Source: an uncultured Bacilli bacterium (GTDB taxonomy: Bacteria > Bacillota_I > Bacilli_A > RF39 > UBA660). Taken from it: DNA of 51,422 nucleotides. Where the stretch lies: positions 1 to 51,422 of the forward strand of contig CAKPHZ010000009.1 of the NCBI GenBank assembly GCA_934162265.1, written 5' to 3'. Positions 26,933 to 35,332 of the stretch are shown one piece after another. Each line of letters begins with the position of its first letter. Within the stretch, counting starts at the first letter, position 1. Made by a program: the position numbers and the translations under genes. Under the pieces are notes generated by a model. It did not search any database and had not been told where the DNA came from. It was given only the letters and a program-made list of their open reading frames with translations.

Positions 26933-27670
26933 TTAACCACATTCCTTTGAATATTTTTCTAAAACTTCACTTGTCTTCCCATCCATTTGAACTTTACCAT
27001 TATTAAGCCAAACTGCTCTATCACATAGAAATTTAACAGAACTAACAGAATGAGATACAAAAACCATTGTTTTCCCTTGCTTTTTTAACTCTAACATTTT
27101 ATTTAAACACTTATCTTGAAAATGTTGATCTCCTACAGCTAAAATTTCATCAATAAGTAATATATCAGCATCAACATTGATAGCAACAGAAAAAGCAAGT
27201 CTCATATACATACCTGAAGAATAAGTTCTAATTGGATTATCAATATATTCTCCTAATTCTGAAAATTCAATAATATCATTAACTCTTTTATCAATTTCTT
27301 CTTTAGAAAGGCCAAAAATAGAAGCATTAAAATAAATATTCTCTCTACCACTGAAATCTTGATGAAATCCAGCACCAAGCTCTAGCAAAGAAGTTAATTT
27401 CCCATTAATAAAAATTTTCCCACTCGTAGGATAAATTATTTTAGTCATTAATTTAAGTAATGTACTTTTACCACTACCATTCACCCCAATTAATGCTACA
27501 CTTTCTCCTTTATTAATTGTTAAATTAATATTTTTAAGTACCTCTCTTACTTCTTTTTTAGATTTTCCTAACCTTATGACTCTTTCTTTAAGAGTGTTAG
27601 CTTTATCCCCATAAATAATAAAATCTTTATTCATATTTTCTACTTTAATTGCAAAATTATTTTTTTTCAC
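26933..27670 (-). CDS. ABC export ATPase (Wzt/TagH-like)
   Basis: A 245-residue ATPase: Walker A GVNGSGKST (about 61-69), signature YSSGMYMRLAFS (about 148-159), Walker B ADILLIDEILAVGD and the switch His in VFVSHS. It belongs to the TagH/RfbE/KpsT branch. It ends at residue 245 and lacks the C-terminal carbohydrate-binding domain of Wzt proteins that recognise a capped chain, so export probably does not depend on a terminal cap. The partner permease follows after 10 bases. Confidence 0.95.
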   Translation of the reverse strand: MKKNNFAIKVENMNKDFIIYGDKANTLKERVIRLGKSKKEVREVLKNINLTINKGESVALIGVNGSGKSTLLKLMTKIIYPTSGKIFINGKLTSLLELGAGFHQDFSGRENIYFNASIFGLSKEEIDKRVNDIIEFSELGEYIDNPIRTYSSGMYMRLAFSVAINVDADILLIDEILAVGDQHFQDKCLNKMLELKKQGKTMVFVSHSVSSVKFLCDRAVWLNNGKVQMDGKTSEVLEKYSKECG

Positions 27671-27711
27671 TTCATATCCCTCTCTCTATAAAAGTTAACA
27701 AAACAACTAAT

Positions 27712-28935
27712 TTAATTTCTCTTTAAAATACCATTAATCTTACGCAATGGTTTTGTTAACTTCCAACTTAAACTATTTTGAAGGCAATTAATTGTTTTTT
27801 GTAAATCTAAATTATCTTTTAAAATTTGTTTGTTTTTAATAATTACTCTTTTATTTTCATCATTTATTTCATTTATTTTATAATATAAAGAATCTATTAT
27901 CTTAATATAATCAACACTATTTAAAAAATTCATGTTAATTCCAATAATTATTTTATCTCCTAATTTATAATTTTCATTTAATATAATTGTAGGATTATTT
28001 TCTAACAAAATATGAGAAGAATCAAATAATATAGAATTACAAAATTCAATATGATTAAAATCAACTCCTAAAATTTTACTAACCTTTATTCCACCTATCG
28101 AATCTAATCTTAACGTTAATGAACTTCCACTTACTGGAGCAACTAAATCAATAAAATAATAGTCCCCTTTTTTTTCATAATTACCTACAAAATCATACTC
28201 ATACTTATATTCTTTTAAATTACTATCATCACCAAAATAAACTCTATATTCTTTAAGAAAATGATCTTTTTGACTACAATGTATATTTCTTCCAAAATAT
28301 TTATTATCAAAAGCACTCATATTTAATAACTTAAATTTTAACTTTTCCTGCCAAGCCACATAATTAAAACTCAATTGATCACGATAACTATATTTTAAAA
28401 TCATTTCAAACCATAATTTCATAGTTTTTTTTAAAATAACATCATCATTCCTTCTAACTAAAATAGCACTCTCTATAAGTCCATTATTACAAGGATAGTT
28501 TTCCTTTTTTAAAAAAGAAATTTCATTCATAATAGTTTCTTTTGAATCTCTATTATATATTACACATGCTTTTGCTTCATCATAAATGCAATTCCTATTA
28601 GGATGTTTAAAACTAACTAATGAATATTTTTTCATATCACATTCATTATTTATAAAATCTGAAATTGGCTTTTTTAAATAAGTAGCACCATCAATCCACA
28701 CAGAAATTTTATACTTATTTATAATTTCATTTCCTAAAATTTTAATTTTTCTAGCTAAGCGAATATTATCTAAATTATTATTTTCAATATAAATAACATT
28801 CCAAAAATCAGAAACTATTTTTTTATTATTAGTAAATAAATAATAATCAATATTTTTTTCTTTATAGTCAAAAAATTCATTAATACTATCGTATTCCCCT
28901 GTAATACATGTATATACACAAATATTTTTTTTCAT
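27712..28935 (-). CDS. DUF616 (TOD1/MUCI70-like) glycosyltransferase
   Basis: A 407-residue protein. NICVYTCITGEYDSI, YYLFTNN, LDNIRLARKIKILGNEI, and VWIDGAT (about 87-93), the DxD-like site, are the DUF616 pattern. YSYRDQLSFNYVAW (about 184) is the second conserved block. Beyond about 220 there is a beta-rich extension and the C-terminal NSLSWKLTKPLRKI, a short motif common at the end of polysaccharide transferases. A broken paralogue lies 2 kb upstream, across ugd. Substrate unknown. Confidence 0.85.
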   Translation of the reverse strand: MKKNICVYTCITGEYDSINEFFDYKEKNIDYYLFTNNKKIVSDFWNVIYIENNNLDNIRLARKIKILGNEIINKYKISVWIDGATYLKKPISDFINNECDMKKYSLVSFKHPNRNCIYDEAKACVIYNRDSKETIMNEISFLKKENYPCNNGLIESAILVRRNDDVILKKTMKLWFEMILKYSYRDQLSFNYVAWQEKLKFKLLNMSAFDNKYFGRNIHCSQKDHFLKEYRVYFGDDSNLKEYKYEYDFVGNYEKKGDYYFIDLVAPVSGSSLTLRLDSIGGIKVSKILGVDFNHIEFCNSILFDSSHILLENNPTIILNENYKLGDKIIIGINMNFLNSVDYIKIIDSLYYKINEINDENKRVIIKNKQILKDNLDLQKTINCLQNSLSWKLTKPLRKINGILKRN

Positions 28936-29013
28936 TACATCACCTTATAACTATATCCAGTTTAACATAAGATTTAAAAAAAATCTACTTTTTCAAAAAA
29001 TAAAAAAACACTT

Positions 29014-30183
29014 TTAATCATTTCTAAAAATATCTCTAGTATAAACCTTATCTACTACATCATCTAACAAAGAAGAATTACGATTAGCTAAAATAATATC
29101 ACTATCTTTCTTAAACATATTAATATCATTAATAACACTAAAACCAAAATAATCTTCTTCTTTACCTAAAGTTGGTTCATAAATAATTACTCTAATCTTT
29201 AACTCCCTTAACCCATTCATAATATCTAAAATAGCACTTGCCCGAAAATTATCTGAACCACTTTTCATCGTCAACCGAAAAACACCAACAACTTTAGGAG
29301 ATTTTTTTATTATCATTTTTAAAATATGTTCTTTTCTCGTTGCATTACTTTCCACAATAGCACTAATCAAATTTTCAGGAACATCTTTATAATTAGCTCT
29401 CAATTGTTTAGTATCCTTAGGCAAACAATAACCACCATATCCAAATGAAGGATTATTATAATAATTTCCAATTCTAGAATCTAAACAAACACCTTCTATA
29501 ATATCTCTAGTATTTAAACCTTTCATTTCCGCATAAGTATCCAATTCATTAAAATAAGCAACTCTCAATGCTAAATAAGTATTAGAAAACAATTTAACAG
29601 CCTCTGCCTCTGTAGAATTCATATATTTTACAACTACATCTTCCTTTAAACAAGAAGATTTTAACAAATTAGCAAACTCATATGCTTTTTGACTTACACC
29701 ACCAATAATAATTCTAGAAGGATACAAATTATCATATAAAGAATGTCCTTCTCTCAAAAATTCTGGACTAAAAATAATACAATCAGTATTATACTTCTTT
29801 CTCATCCTATCAGTAAAACCAACAGGAACAGTAGATTTAATAACAATAAAAGCATTATTATTAAAAGAAAGAGCCTCTGCAATCATTTTTTCAACACTAG
29901 AAGTATCAAAATAATTTTTTTCATCATCATAATTTGTAGGTGTACAAATAATAACAAAATCAGCCTTACAAAACGCTTCTTCTTTATCCAACGTTGACCA
30001 TAAATTAAGTTTTTTTTCTTTAAAATACTTAGAAATATATTCATCTTTTATAGGAGATACTCGCTTGTTAATCAAATTTACTTTTTCTGAAATAATATCT
30101 AATAATACAACTTCATTTTTTACACTAAATAATGTTGCTAAAGATAATCCAACATAACCAGCCCCAACTACTGTTATTTTCAT
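29014..30183 (-). CDS. ugd: UDP-glucose 6-dehydrogenase
   Basis: Oxidises UDP-glucose to UDP-glucuronate in two NAD-dependent steps. It has the Rossmann motif VVGAGYVGLSLATLFS, FVIICTPTNYD, IKSTVPVGFT, STEAEAVKLFSNTYLALRVA and the catalytic Cys in GYGGYCLPKDTKQL (about 250-256). At 389 residues it matches the short E. coli-type class. Its start overlaps the last codon of the remnant DUF616 gene, evidence that the operon was once intact there. The polymer therefore probably contains glucuronic acid or a derivative. Confidence 0.95.
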   Translation of the reverse strand: MKITVVGAGYVGLSLATLFSVKNEVVLLDIISEKVNLINKRVSPIKDEYISKYFKEKKLNLWSTLDKEEAFCKADFVIICTPTNYDDEKNYFDTSSVEKMIAEALSFNNNAFIVIKSTVPVGFTDRMRKKYNTDCIIFSPEFLREGHSLYDNLYPSRIIIGGVSQKAYEFANLLKSSCLKEDVVVKYMNSTEAEAVKLFSNTYLALRVAYFNELDTYAEMKGLNTRDIIEGVCLDSRIGNYYNNPSFGYGGYCLPKDTKQLRANYKDVPENLISAIVESNATRKEHILKMIIKKSPKVVGVFRLTMKSGSDNFRASAILDIMNGLRELKIRVIIYEPTLGKEEDYFGFSVINDINMFKKDSDIILANRNSSLLDDVVDKVYTRDIFRND

Positions 30184-31048
30184 TTCTCTTTCCTACCTAA
30201 CTTAAACTTAACTTTATTAATAAATCCAATATCTTTTTTTTGACAATTATGATTCATTACTTCCATTAAACTTTCATTAAATCTCTTTAATAAACTTAAA
30301 TAAAATTCATCATCTAAAATTAACATCTCAATTTCAAACCTTACTTTTTGATTCTTTTTAAAATTACCATACACAAAAATAGTAGGTATCTCATTATCAA
30401 AAATTTGATATTCAAAATATTGACTATAATTAACCAAATTTTCTTTCTCCATATTTTTAACCTGTAACTTTAAATTAGAAAATAAAATCCCAGTAAATTG
30501 AGCAAATTCTATTTTAAATTCAAAACAATTCTTTAAAATATTAAACTCCCCTACATAGTGATTTTCTTTTTTCTTATAATTTCCTTTCAGTAAAGAACCA
30601 TAAGAAAAATCTTCATTTCGTCCAAAATAAACATAAAAATCATCTAATTTTTTATTATTATTTTTTTGATGTTTCTCCCAACCAAAATATTCATTATCAA
30701 AAACATTCATATCTAATAAATCAAACTTAAAATTATTTTCCCAAGCAACATAATTAAAACTTAATTGATCTCAATAACTATAATTACAAATTTCTAAAAA
30801 CCAATCATTCATTACTTTATTTAGCTGTTCATCATTAAAATTTCATGACCCAAAACTTTTATCTTTCTAGCCAAACGAATATTATCTAACCCATCATTTT
30901 CAATATAAATCACTTTCCAAGTTTTAGAAGTCAAATTTTTATTATTTGTAAAAAAATAGTAATCAATCCCTTCTTCCTTAAAATCTAGTTCCTTTATTTT
31001 ATCATAGTTCCCTGTTATACAAGTATAAACACATATTTTATTCTTCAT
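30180..31048 (-). pseudogene. Decayed DUF616 glycosyltransferase gene
   Basis: The 5' part (from ATG 31048, with GGAGAA upstream) reads KNKICVYTCITGNYDKI and LDNIRLARKIKVLGHEIL, like residues 4-72 of the intact gene at 27712. Then about 90 codons, including the VWIDGAT site, are missing and the frame shifts. Homology resumes as DEQLNKVMNDWFLEICNYSY, followed by an in-frame TGA exactly where the intact gene encodes Arg, then DQLSFNYVAW and an uninterrupted tail to 30180. The TGA replaces Arg, not Trp, so it is a nonsense mutation and not a code change. The 3' part could be translated alone from an internal ATG at 30710, but it lacks the catalytic half. Confidence 0.9.
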
Positions 31049-31076
31049 AATATTCTCCTTAATATTAATTATCAAA

Positions 31077-33140
31077 TTACTTATTTAACATTTTTCTATT
31101 AAAAAACTTTTGTAACATTTTAATTTTATGCCTATTATTACAAAAAATATAAAATAATATTTTCTTATTAACTTTACTTGAATTAGACAAATAAATATTT
31201 AAAGCATCATCAAAACGAGCCATTAAAGCACTATCCATTTTAACTTTTAAGTTAAATTGTTCAAACAGCAATTTCTCTATATCACAAATTGCATCAAAAT
31301 GAAATTTAGACATATTTTTATCTTTTGTTTTACTACTCCAACTATCTCCTTGATCAAATATTTTTCTATGTGCTGCCAAATTAACTTTAGAACAATAAAT
31401 CTTTTTTTCATTTAAAGTATTTAAAATAGCTAACTTTTGATCACCATTTGCCCTGCAATCATCATAAGCTTCTTTTTGAATACTAGTTAAATCTTTATAT
31501 AAATTTCTACACATTAGCGAAGCTGTTTGGCCTGGTAATTTATATTCCAATGCATCAAAAAATATAAAATCTTTATTTTTTTCATAACAATAATTACTAT
31601 AACATCTTTCTAAATCTAAATTACGTTGATTATTTTTATCTATAATATATACAGAACTTGCATATGCATTATATTCTTCATGATTTTTTAAAAAATCATA
31701 TTGAATCTGCAATTTTTGATCATTAATCCAGTAATCATCGCCTTCTAAAGACGCTATATAAGGTGCTTGCAATTCCTGACGAAGTAATCTAGCATTTTCT
31801 CTCATACCAACATTTCTATCTCTTAAAGATAAATTAATAAGTTCTGGATATTTCCTCTTATATTTTTTTAAAATATCTACTGTACCATCAGTAGAACAAT
31901 CATCAGCAATTAAAATTCTATATTTAACATTTATTTTTTGTTTTAAGATACTATCTATAGCTTGCCCTATATATTTTTTATGATTATAAGTAATCATATA
32001 AACATCAATCATTATACTTTTTTTATAAACATATTCTAAAATTGTAGAACATATAAAAGAAACTTTTTCTAACGATAAACTTCCATATAATGGTAAAGTT
32101 AAAATTTTATTAGAAATCTCTAATGCAATAGGAGTATTTTTAGAATCATAGTTACCCTCATAACATTTTAATTCTGTAATTAAAGGAAAAAAATATTTTC
32201 TCACTAATATATTTTTAGACTTCAAATATTCAAATAAATCATCACGACTAAAACCACACTTACTTTTATCAATTATAATAGGAAAATAAGAATAATTTCT
32301 AAACTCTCCATCATCATCACCATAAACTGGCAGCTGAATCCCATTACAATCTTTCAACAATTTTAAATATTTTAATACTATCTTTTTCCGTTTCATAATT
32401 TCTTTATCAACTATTTTCAAATTACATAAACCCATAGCAGCAGAAAATTCATTCATTTTAGCATTAATACCAACAATATCAATTTCTTCAGCATTCTTTA
32501 TTCCAAAATTTTTAAACATTTCTATTTTTTCTTTTAAACTTTCATCATTATAACATAATGCTCCACCCTCAATAGTATTAAAAACTTTTGTAGCATGAAA
32601 ACTAAACATTGTTATATCGCCATAACTTGCAATTGATTTATCATATATTTTTTCACCAAAAGCATGAGCAGCATCATAAATAACTTTGAGATTATACTTC
32701 TTAGCTATTATTTCAATTTTTTTTACATCACAAAAATGTCCATACACATGAACAGCAACAATGGCACACGTTTTATCTGTAATTAAACTTTCTATCTTAT
32801 TAGCATCAATTACATAAGTATTTGGATCAATATCACAAAAAACAGGAATTAAACCAGCCTGCACAATAGCATGAGTAGTAGAAGAAAAAGTAAAAGGAGT
32901 GGTAATAACTTCTCCTTTTAAATCCAAAGAATTTAGTGCTGTATATAAAGCCATATGACCATTACAAAATAAACTAACATTAGAAACTTCCAGTTTTTGT
33001 TTTAATTCATATTCAAATTGTTGATGAAATTCTCCATTATTAGTCAACCATTTATTAGCCCAAATTTTCTTTAAATATTTAGAATACTCATTATAACTTG
33101 GAAGAAGTGGCTCAGTTACAAAAATCTTTTCCTTTTTCAT
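31077..33140 (-). CDS. Fusion: DegT/DnrJ/EryC1 aminotransferase plus GT2 transferase
   Basis: A 687-residue protein. Residues 1-375 are a complete PLP-dependent sugar aminotransferase: FVTEPLLPSYNEY, NGHMALYTALN, VYDAAHAFGE-like PLP contact, and the Schiff-base Lys in FSFHATKVFN. Residues 383-687 are a GT2 domain with IDVYMITYNHKKYIG, ILIADDCSTDGT and IASLEGDDYW (metal site). The junction is YKKSI-MIDVYMI: the Met looks like the original start of a separate GT2 gene. AAGGAG lies 10 bases before ATG 33140. A fused enzyme could form an amino sugar nucleotide and transfer another sugar; the pairing may simply reflect stop-codon loss. The start overlaps the end of the epimerase gene by 29 bases. 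Confidence 0.88.
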   Translation of the reverse strand: MKKEKIFVTEPLLPSYNEYSKYLKKIWANKWLTNNGEFHQQFEYELKQKLEVSNVSLFCNGHMALYTALNSLDLKGEVITTPFTFSSTTHAIVQAGLIPVFCDIDPNTYVIDANKIESLITDKTCAIVAVHVYGHFCDVKKIEIIAKKYNLKVIYDAAHAFGEKIYDKSIASYGDITMFSFHATKVFNTIEGGALCYNDESLKEKIEMFKNFGIKNAEEIDIVGINAKMNEFSAAMGLCNLKIVDKEIMKRKKIVLKYLKLLKDCNGIQLPVYGDDDGEFRNYSYFPIIIDKSKCGFSRDDLFEYLKSKNILVRKYFFPLITELKCYEGNYDSKNTPIALEISNKILTLPLYGSLSLEKVSFICSTILEYVYKKSIMIDVYMITYNHKKYIGQAIDSILKQKINVKYRILIADDCSTDGTVDILKKYKRKYPELINLSLRDRNVGMRENARLLRQELQAPYIASLEGDDYWINDQKLQIQYDFLKNHEEYNAYASSVYIIDKNNQRNLDLERCYSNYCYEKNKDFIFFDALEYKLPGQTASLMCRNLYKDLTSIQKEAYDDCRANGDQKLAILNTLNEKKIYCSKVNLAAHRKIFDQGDSWSSKTKDKNMSKFHFDAICDIEKLLFEQFNLKVKMDSALMARFDDALNIYLSNSSKVNKKILFYIFCNNRHKIKMLQKFFNRKMLNK

Positions 33141-34107
33141 GTTTCTGCATCTCCTTTTTAAAGTCAATTAAATAATCATGATAATCATATTTTGGACAAT
33201 AGCCTAATTCTTCTTTTGCTTTACTAATATCCATAATAAATTGACGAGCATTACTTTTTTCAGGACATTTTTTTATAACAAATTCTTTATCTTTAGAAAA
33301 AACATCCACAATTTCATTTATTTGCTGTTCTAAAGAAATACCCTTACCAGTACCAACATTATATATTCCCCCACATCTAGTAGAAATTAGTGCTAAATAA
33401 ATAAGTTGACAATAATCTTTTACATAAACAACATCTTTAACTCGATTAGGATCCCCCCAAATTTCAATTTCCTCTCCATTTATTGCTTTATCAATCAAAG
33501 TTCTATACCCTAATTTTTTCTTTTTAAAATTTACATAATAATAGGGATTTTCTTTATATAAATATATAGTAGGAAGCCTAAAAATAAAAGCCTTTATCCC
33601 ATAATTGTTTTGATAAGTTTTAATTAAATCAACAGCAGCACACTTAGAAATAATATATGGAGCATAATTTCCTTCTAAAGGAAACTTTCTTTCAAAATCA
33701 GACCTAATTACTAATTCTTTATCCCAATAACCACTTAAATCAGCTTCAGTAGTTGGATAAATAATTCGATCCACTTTATTTCTTAAACAAAATTCCAATA
33801 TATTCAAAGTACCAGTAATATTAATATCAATATATTTTTGAAAATTTCTTGTCTTCATTGTAGCTGGCATAGCACCTGCTAAATTAATAACAGCAAAGAT
33901 ATTAACATCATCTAACTTTTTTAACGTCGCTTTCTTTGAAATATCTGCTCTCACATAACTAACATTATTTATAGATTTTGAACTTTCATCAACATGTCTA
34001 CTTACTGCAACAATAGAAAACTTTTTAAAATCTAAATTTTCTTTTAAGTACTCTATTAAATATTTACCAGTATTTCCAGTAGCACCAAAAACAACTATTT
34101 TTTTCAT
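33112..34107 (-). CDS. NAD-dependent epimerase/dehydratase (extended SDR)
   Basis: A 331-residue sugar-nucleotide enzyme. It has VVFGATGNTGKYLIEYL (cofactor motif G-x-x-G-x-x-G), NLAGAMP, the catalytic Thr in YPTTEADLSG, and Y-x-x-x-K in YAPYIISKCAA. The IWGDPNRVKDVVYVKDY segment and the YNVGTGKGISLEQ block are usual in extended SDRs. Its ATG overlaps the stop of the ATP-grasp gene (TAATG), with GGGAGAG upstream. Product could be a 4-keto sugar used by the aminotransferase downstream; exact reaction unknown. Confidence 0.88.
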   Translation of the reverse strand: MKKIVVFGATGNTGKYLIEYLKENLDFKKFSIVAVSRHVDESSKSINNVSYVRADISKKATLKKLDDVNIFAVINLAGAMPATMKTRNFQKYIDINITGTLNILEFCLRNKVDRIIYPTTEADLSGYWDKELVIRSDFERKFPLEGNYAPYIISKCAAVDLIKTYQNNYGIKAFIFRLPTIYLYKENPYYYVNFKKKKLGYRTLIDKAINGEEIEIWGDPNRVKDVVYVKDYCQLIYLALISTRCGGIYNVGTGKGISLEQQINEIVDVFSKDKEFVIKKCPEKSNARQFIMDISKAKEELGYCPKYDYHDYLIDFKKEMQKHEKGKDFCN

Positions 34108-35306
34108 TACTCTCCCACTTTCACACAAATAAATTTATCCATATTATTTATTTTAAATATCATATCATCCATCGAACTAAATTTCAGCAACAATATTCCA
34201 ATAGTTCCATTTGAACCAGTAAATGAATGAACAAAATCACCAATAGAACAAGTAAAATGTTGCTCCAAAATATTTTGTTTAATTTCATCATCAATAAAAA
34301 TATTTTCTAATATACCTGAACAATTACTATGAATTGCATAATAAGCATAATACCCATTAATTTTAACCAAATCTAAATTATCACAACTATCTCCCATAGC
34401 TGCTCTAATAGTATAATCCAATAAATCAACACCAGTAGCATATTTTATTACTTGAGGAATCATATTTCCACCATTTCTTGGACCAATTTCCATCAAATAA
34501 ACTTTTTTATTTTTACCAACTCTTATATCAAAATTATAAGCTCCCGTTTTTAATTTTAATAAATCAAAAACTTTCTGAATTTCACAAACAATATCTTTTT
34601 TTAGATAATTTTCCATTTTTAAGGGAAAACTTGCTGCAACGGGAGTAAAAGGATTAGGACTATTATCAGAAAAATGATCATTACCCAAACAATAAAATTT
34701 TAATTTACCATTAACTGAAAAACCATCTCCTGCAACTTGATAGTTATATGGCTCAATAAACTCTTCGATAATAACTTTTTTACTTCTAGAATATTTTATT
34801 GCATTTTCAAATTCTTTTATACAATTGCTTAAACTATTTAACTTTACAACTCCCTTACTTCCTGAAGAATCAACAGGTTTTAACATAACTGGATAAGTAA
34901 AAAAGTCTTCATCTTTCTCTAATTCTTGATAAGTACAATAAATTTTGAATTTAGGTACATTAAATCCATTTTTCATTAAAAATTCCCTAAATAATCCCTT
35001 ATCAGACAAAACTTTAACAGATTCATATGGATTACCACATAAATTCATTTTTTCAGCAACATATGCTTGCGTAGCAGCTGCAGGATCAGAAGCATAACAT
35101 ACAATTCCATCTATTTTTTCTTTTTTAGCAATATCTAAAATTAATTCTTTATCTGTAGTACTAGCCAAATAAAATTTATCTGCCACTTTCCTACCAGGAT
35201 TATCTTCCAAATAATCACAAAGTACTGTAAAATATCCTAATTTTTTTGATCTTTGAATAGCTATCACTTGTTGCATTGACCCACCTAAAAGTAAAATCTT
35301 TTTCAT
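34107..35306 (-). CDS. ATP-grasp ligase
   Basis: A 399-residue protein with the three ATP-grasp parts. The N-terminal preATP domain is KKILLLGGSMQQVIAIQRSK and CYASDPAAATQA. The ATP-binding domain has YPVMLKPVDSSGSKGVVKL (about 136-154, the phosphate loop) and VIIEEFIE. The metal-binding part is YNFDIRVGKNKKVYLMEIGPR-like with NGGNMIP. This carboxylate-amine ligase activates a carboxyl group with ATP and couples it to an amine. Between a sugar epimerase and a sugar aminotransferase, it most likely attaches an amino acid or other acid to an amino sugar; that is inference. Start has GAGG upstream. Confidence 0.88.
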   Translation of the reverse strand: MKKILLLGGSMQQVIAIQRSKKLGYFTVLCDYLEDNPGRKVADKFYLASTTDKELILDIAKKEKIDGIVCYASDPAAATQAYVAEKMNLCGNPYESVKVLSDKGLFREFLMKNGFNVPKFKIYCTYQELEKDEDFFTYPVMLKPVDSSGSKGVVKLNSLSNCIKEFENAIKYSRSKKVIIEEFIEPYNYQVAGDGFSVNGKLKFYCLGNDHFSDNSPNPFTPVAASFPLKMENYLKKDIVCEIQKVFDLLKLKTGAYNFDIRVGKNKKVYLMEIGPRNGGNMIPQVIKYATGVDLLDYTIRAAMGDSCDNLDLVKINGYYAYYAIHSNCSGILENIFIDDEIKQNILEQHFTCSIGDFVHSFTGSNGTIGILLLKFSSMDDMIFKINNMDKFICVKVGE

Positions 35307-35332
35307 ATTTTAAACCTCACATTTTTATATAA

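Noticed and set aside
26149..27670. ABC pair as a drug or nutrient transporter
   Set aside because: Permease and ATPase motifs are of the polysaccharide export branch and the pair lies inside the polymer cluster.
28936..29013. AGATTT/AAATCT hairpin upstream of the DUF616 gene as a terminator
   Set aside because: The stem is A/T only and no T-run follows on the relevant strand.
30772..30774. TGA read as Trp (Mycoplasma-type code) in the DUF616 remnant
   Set aside because: The intact paralogue has Arg there, a CGA-to-TGA change; genes in the window use TGG for Trp and end at TGA as well.
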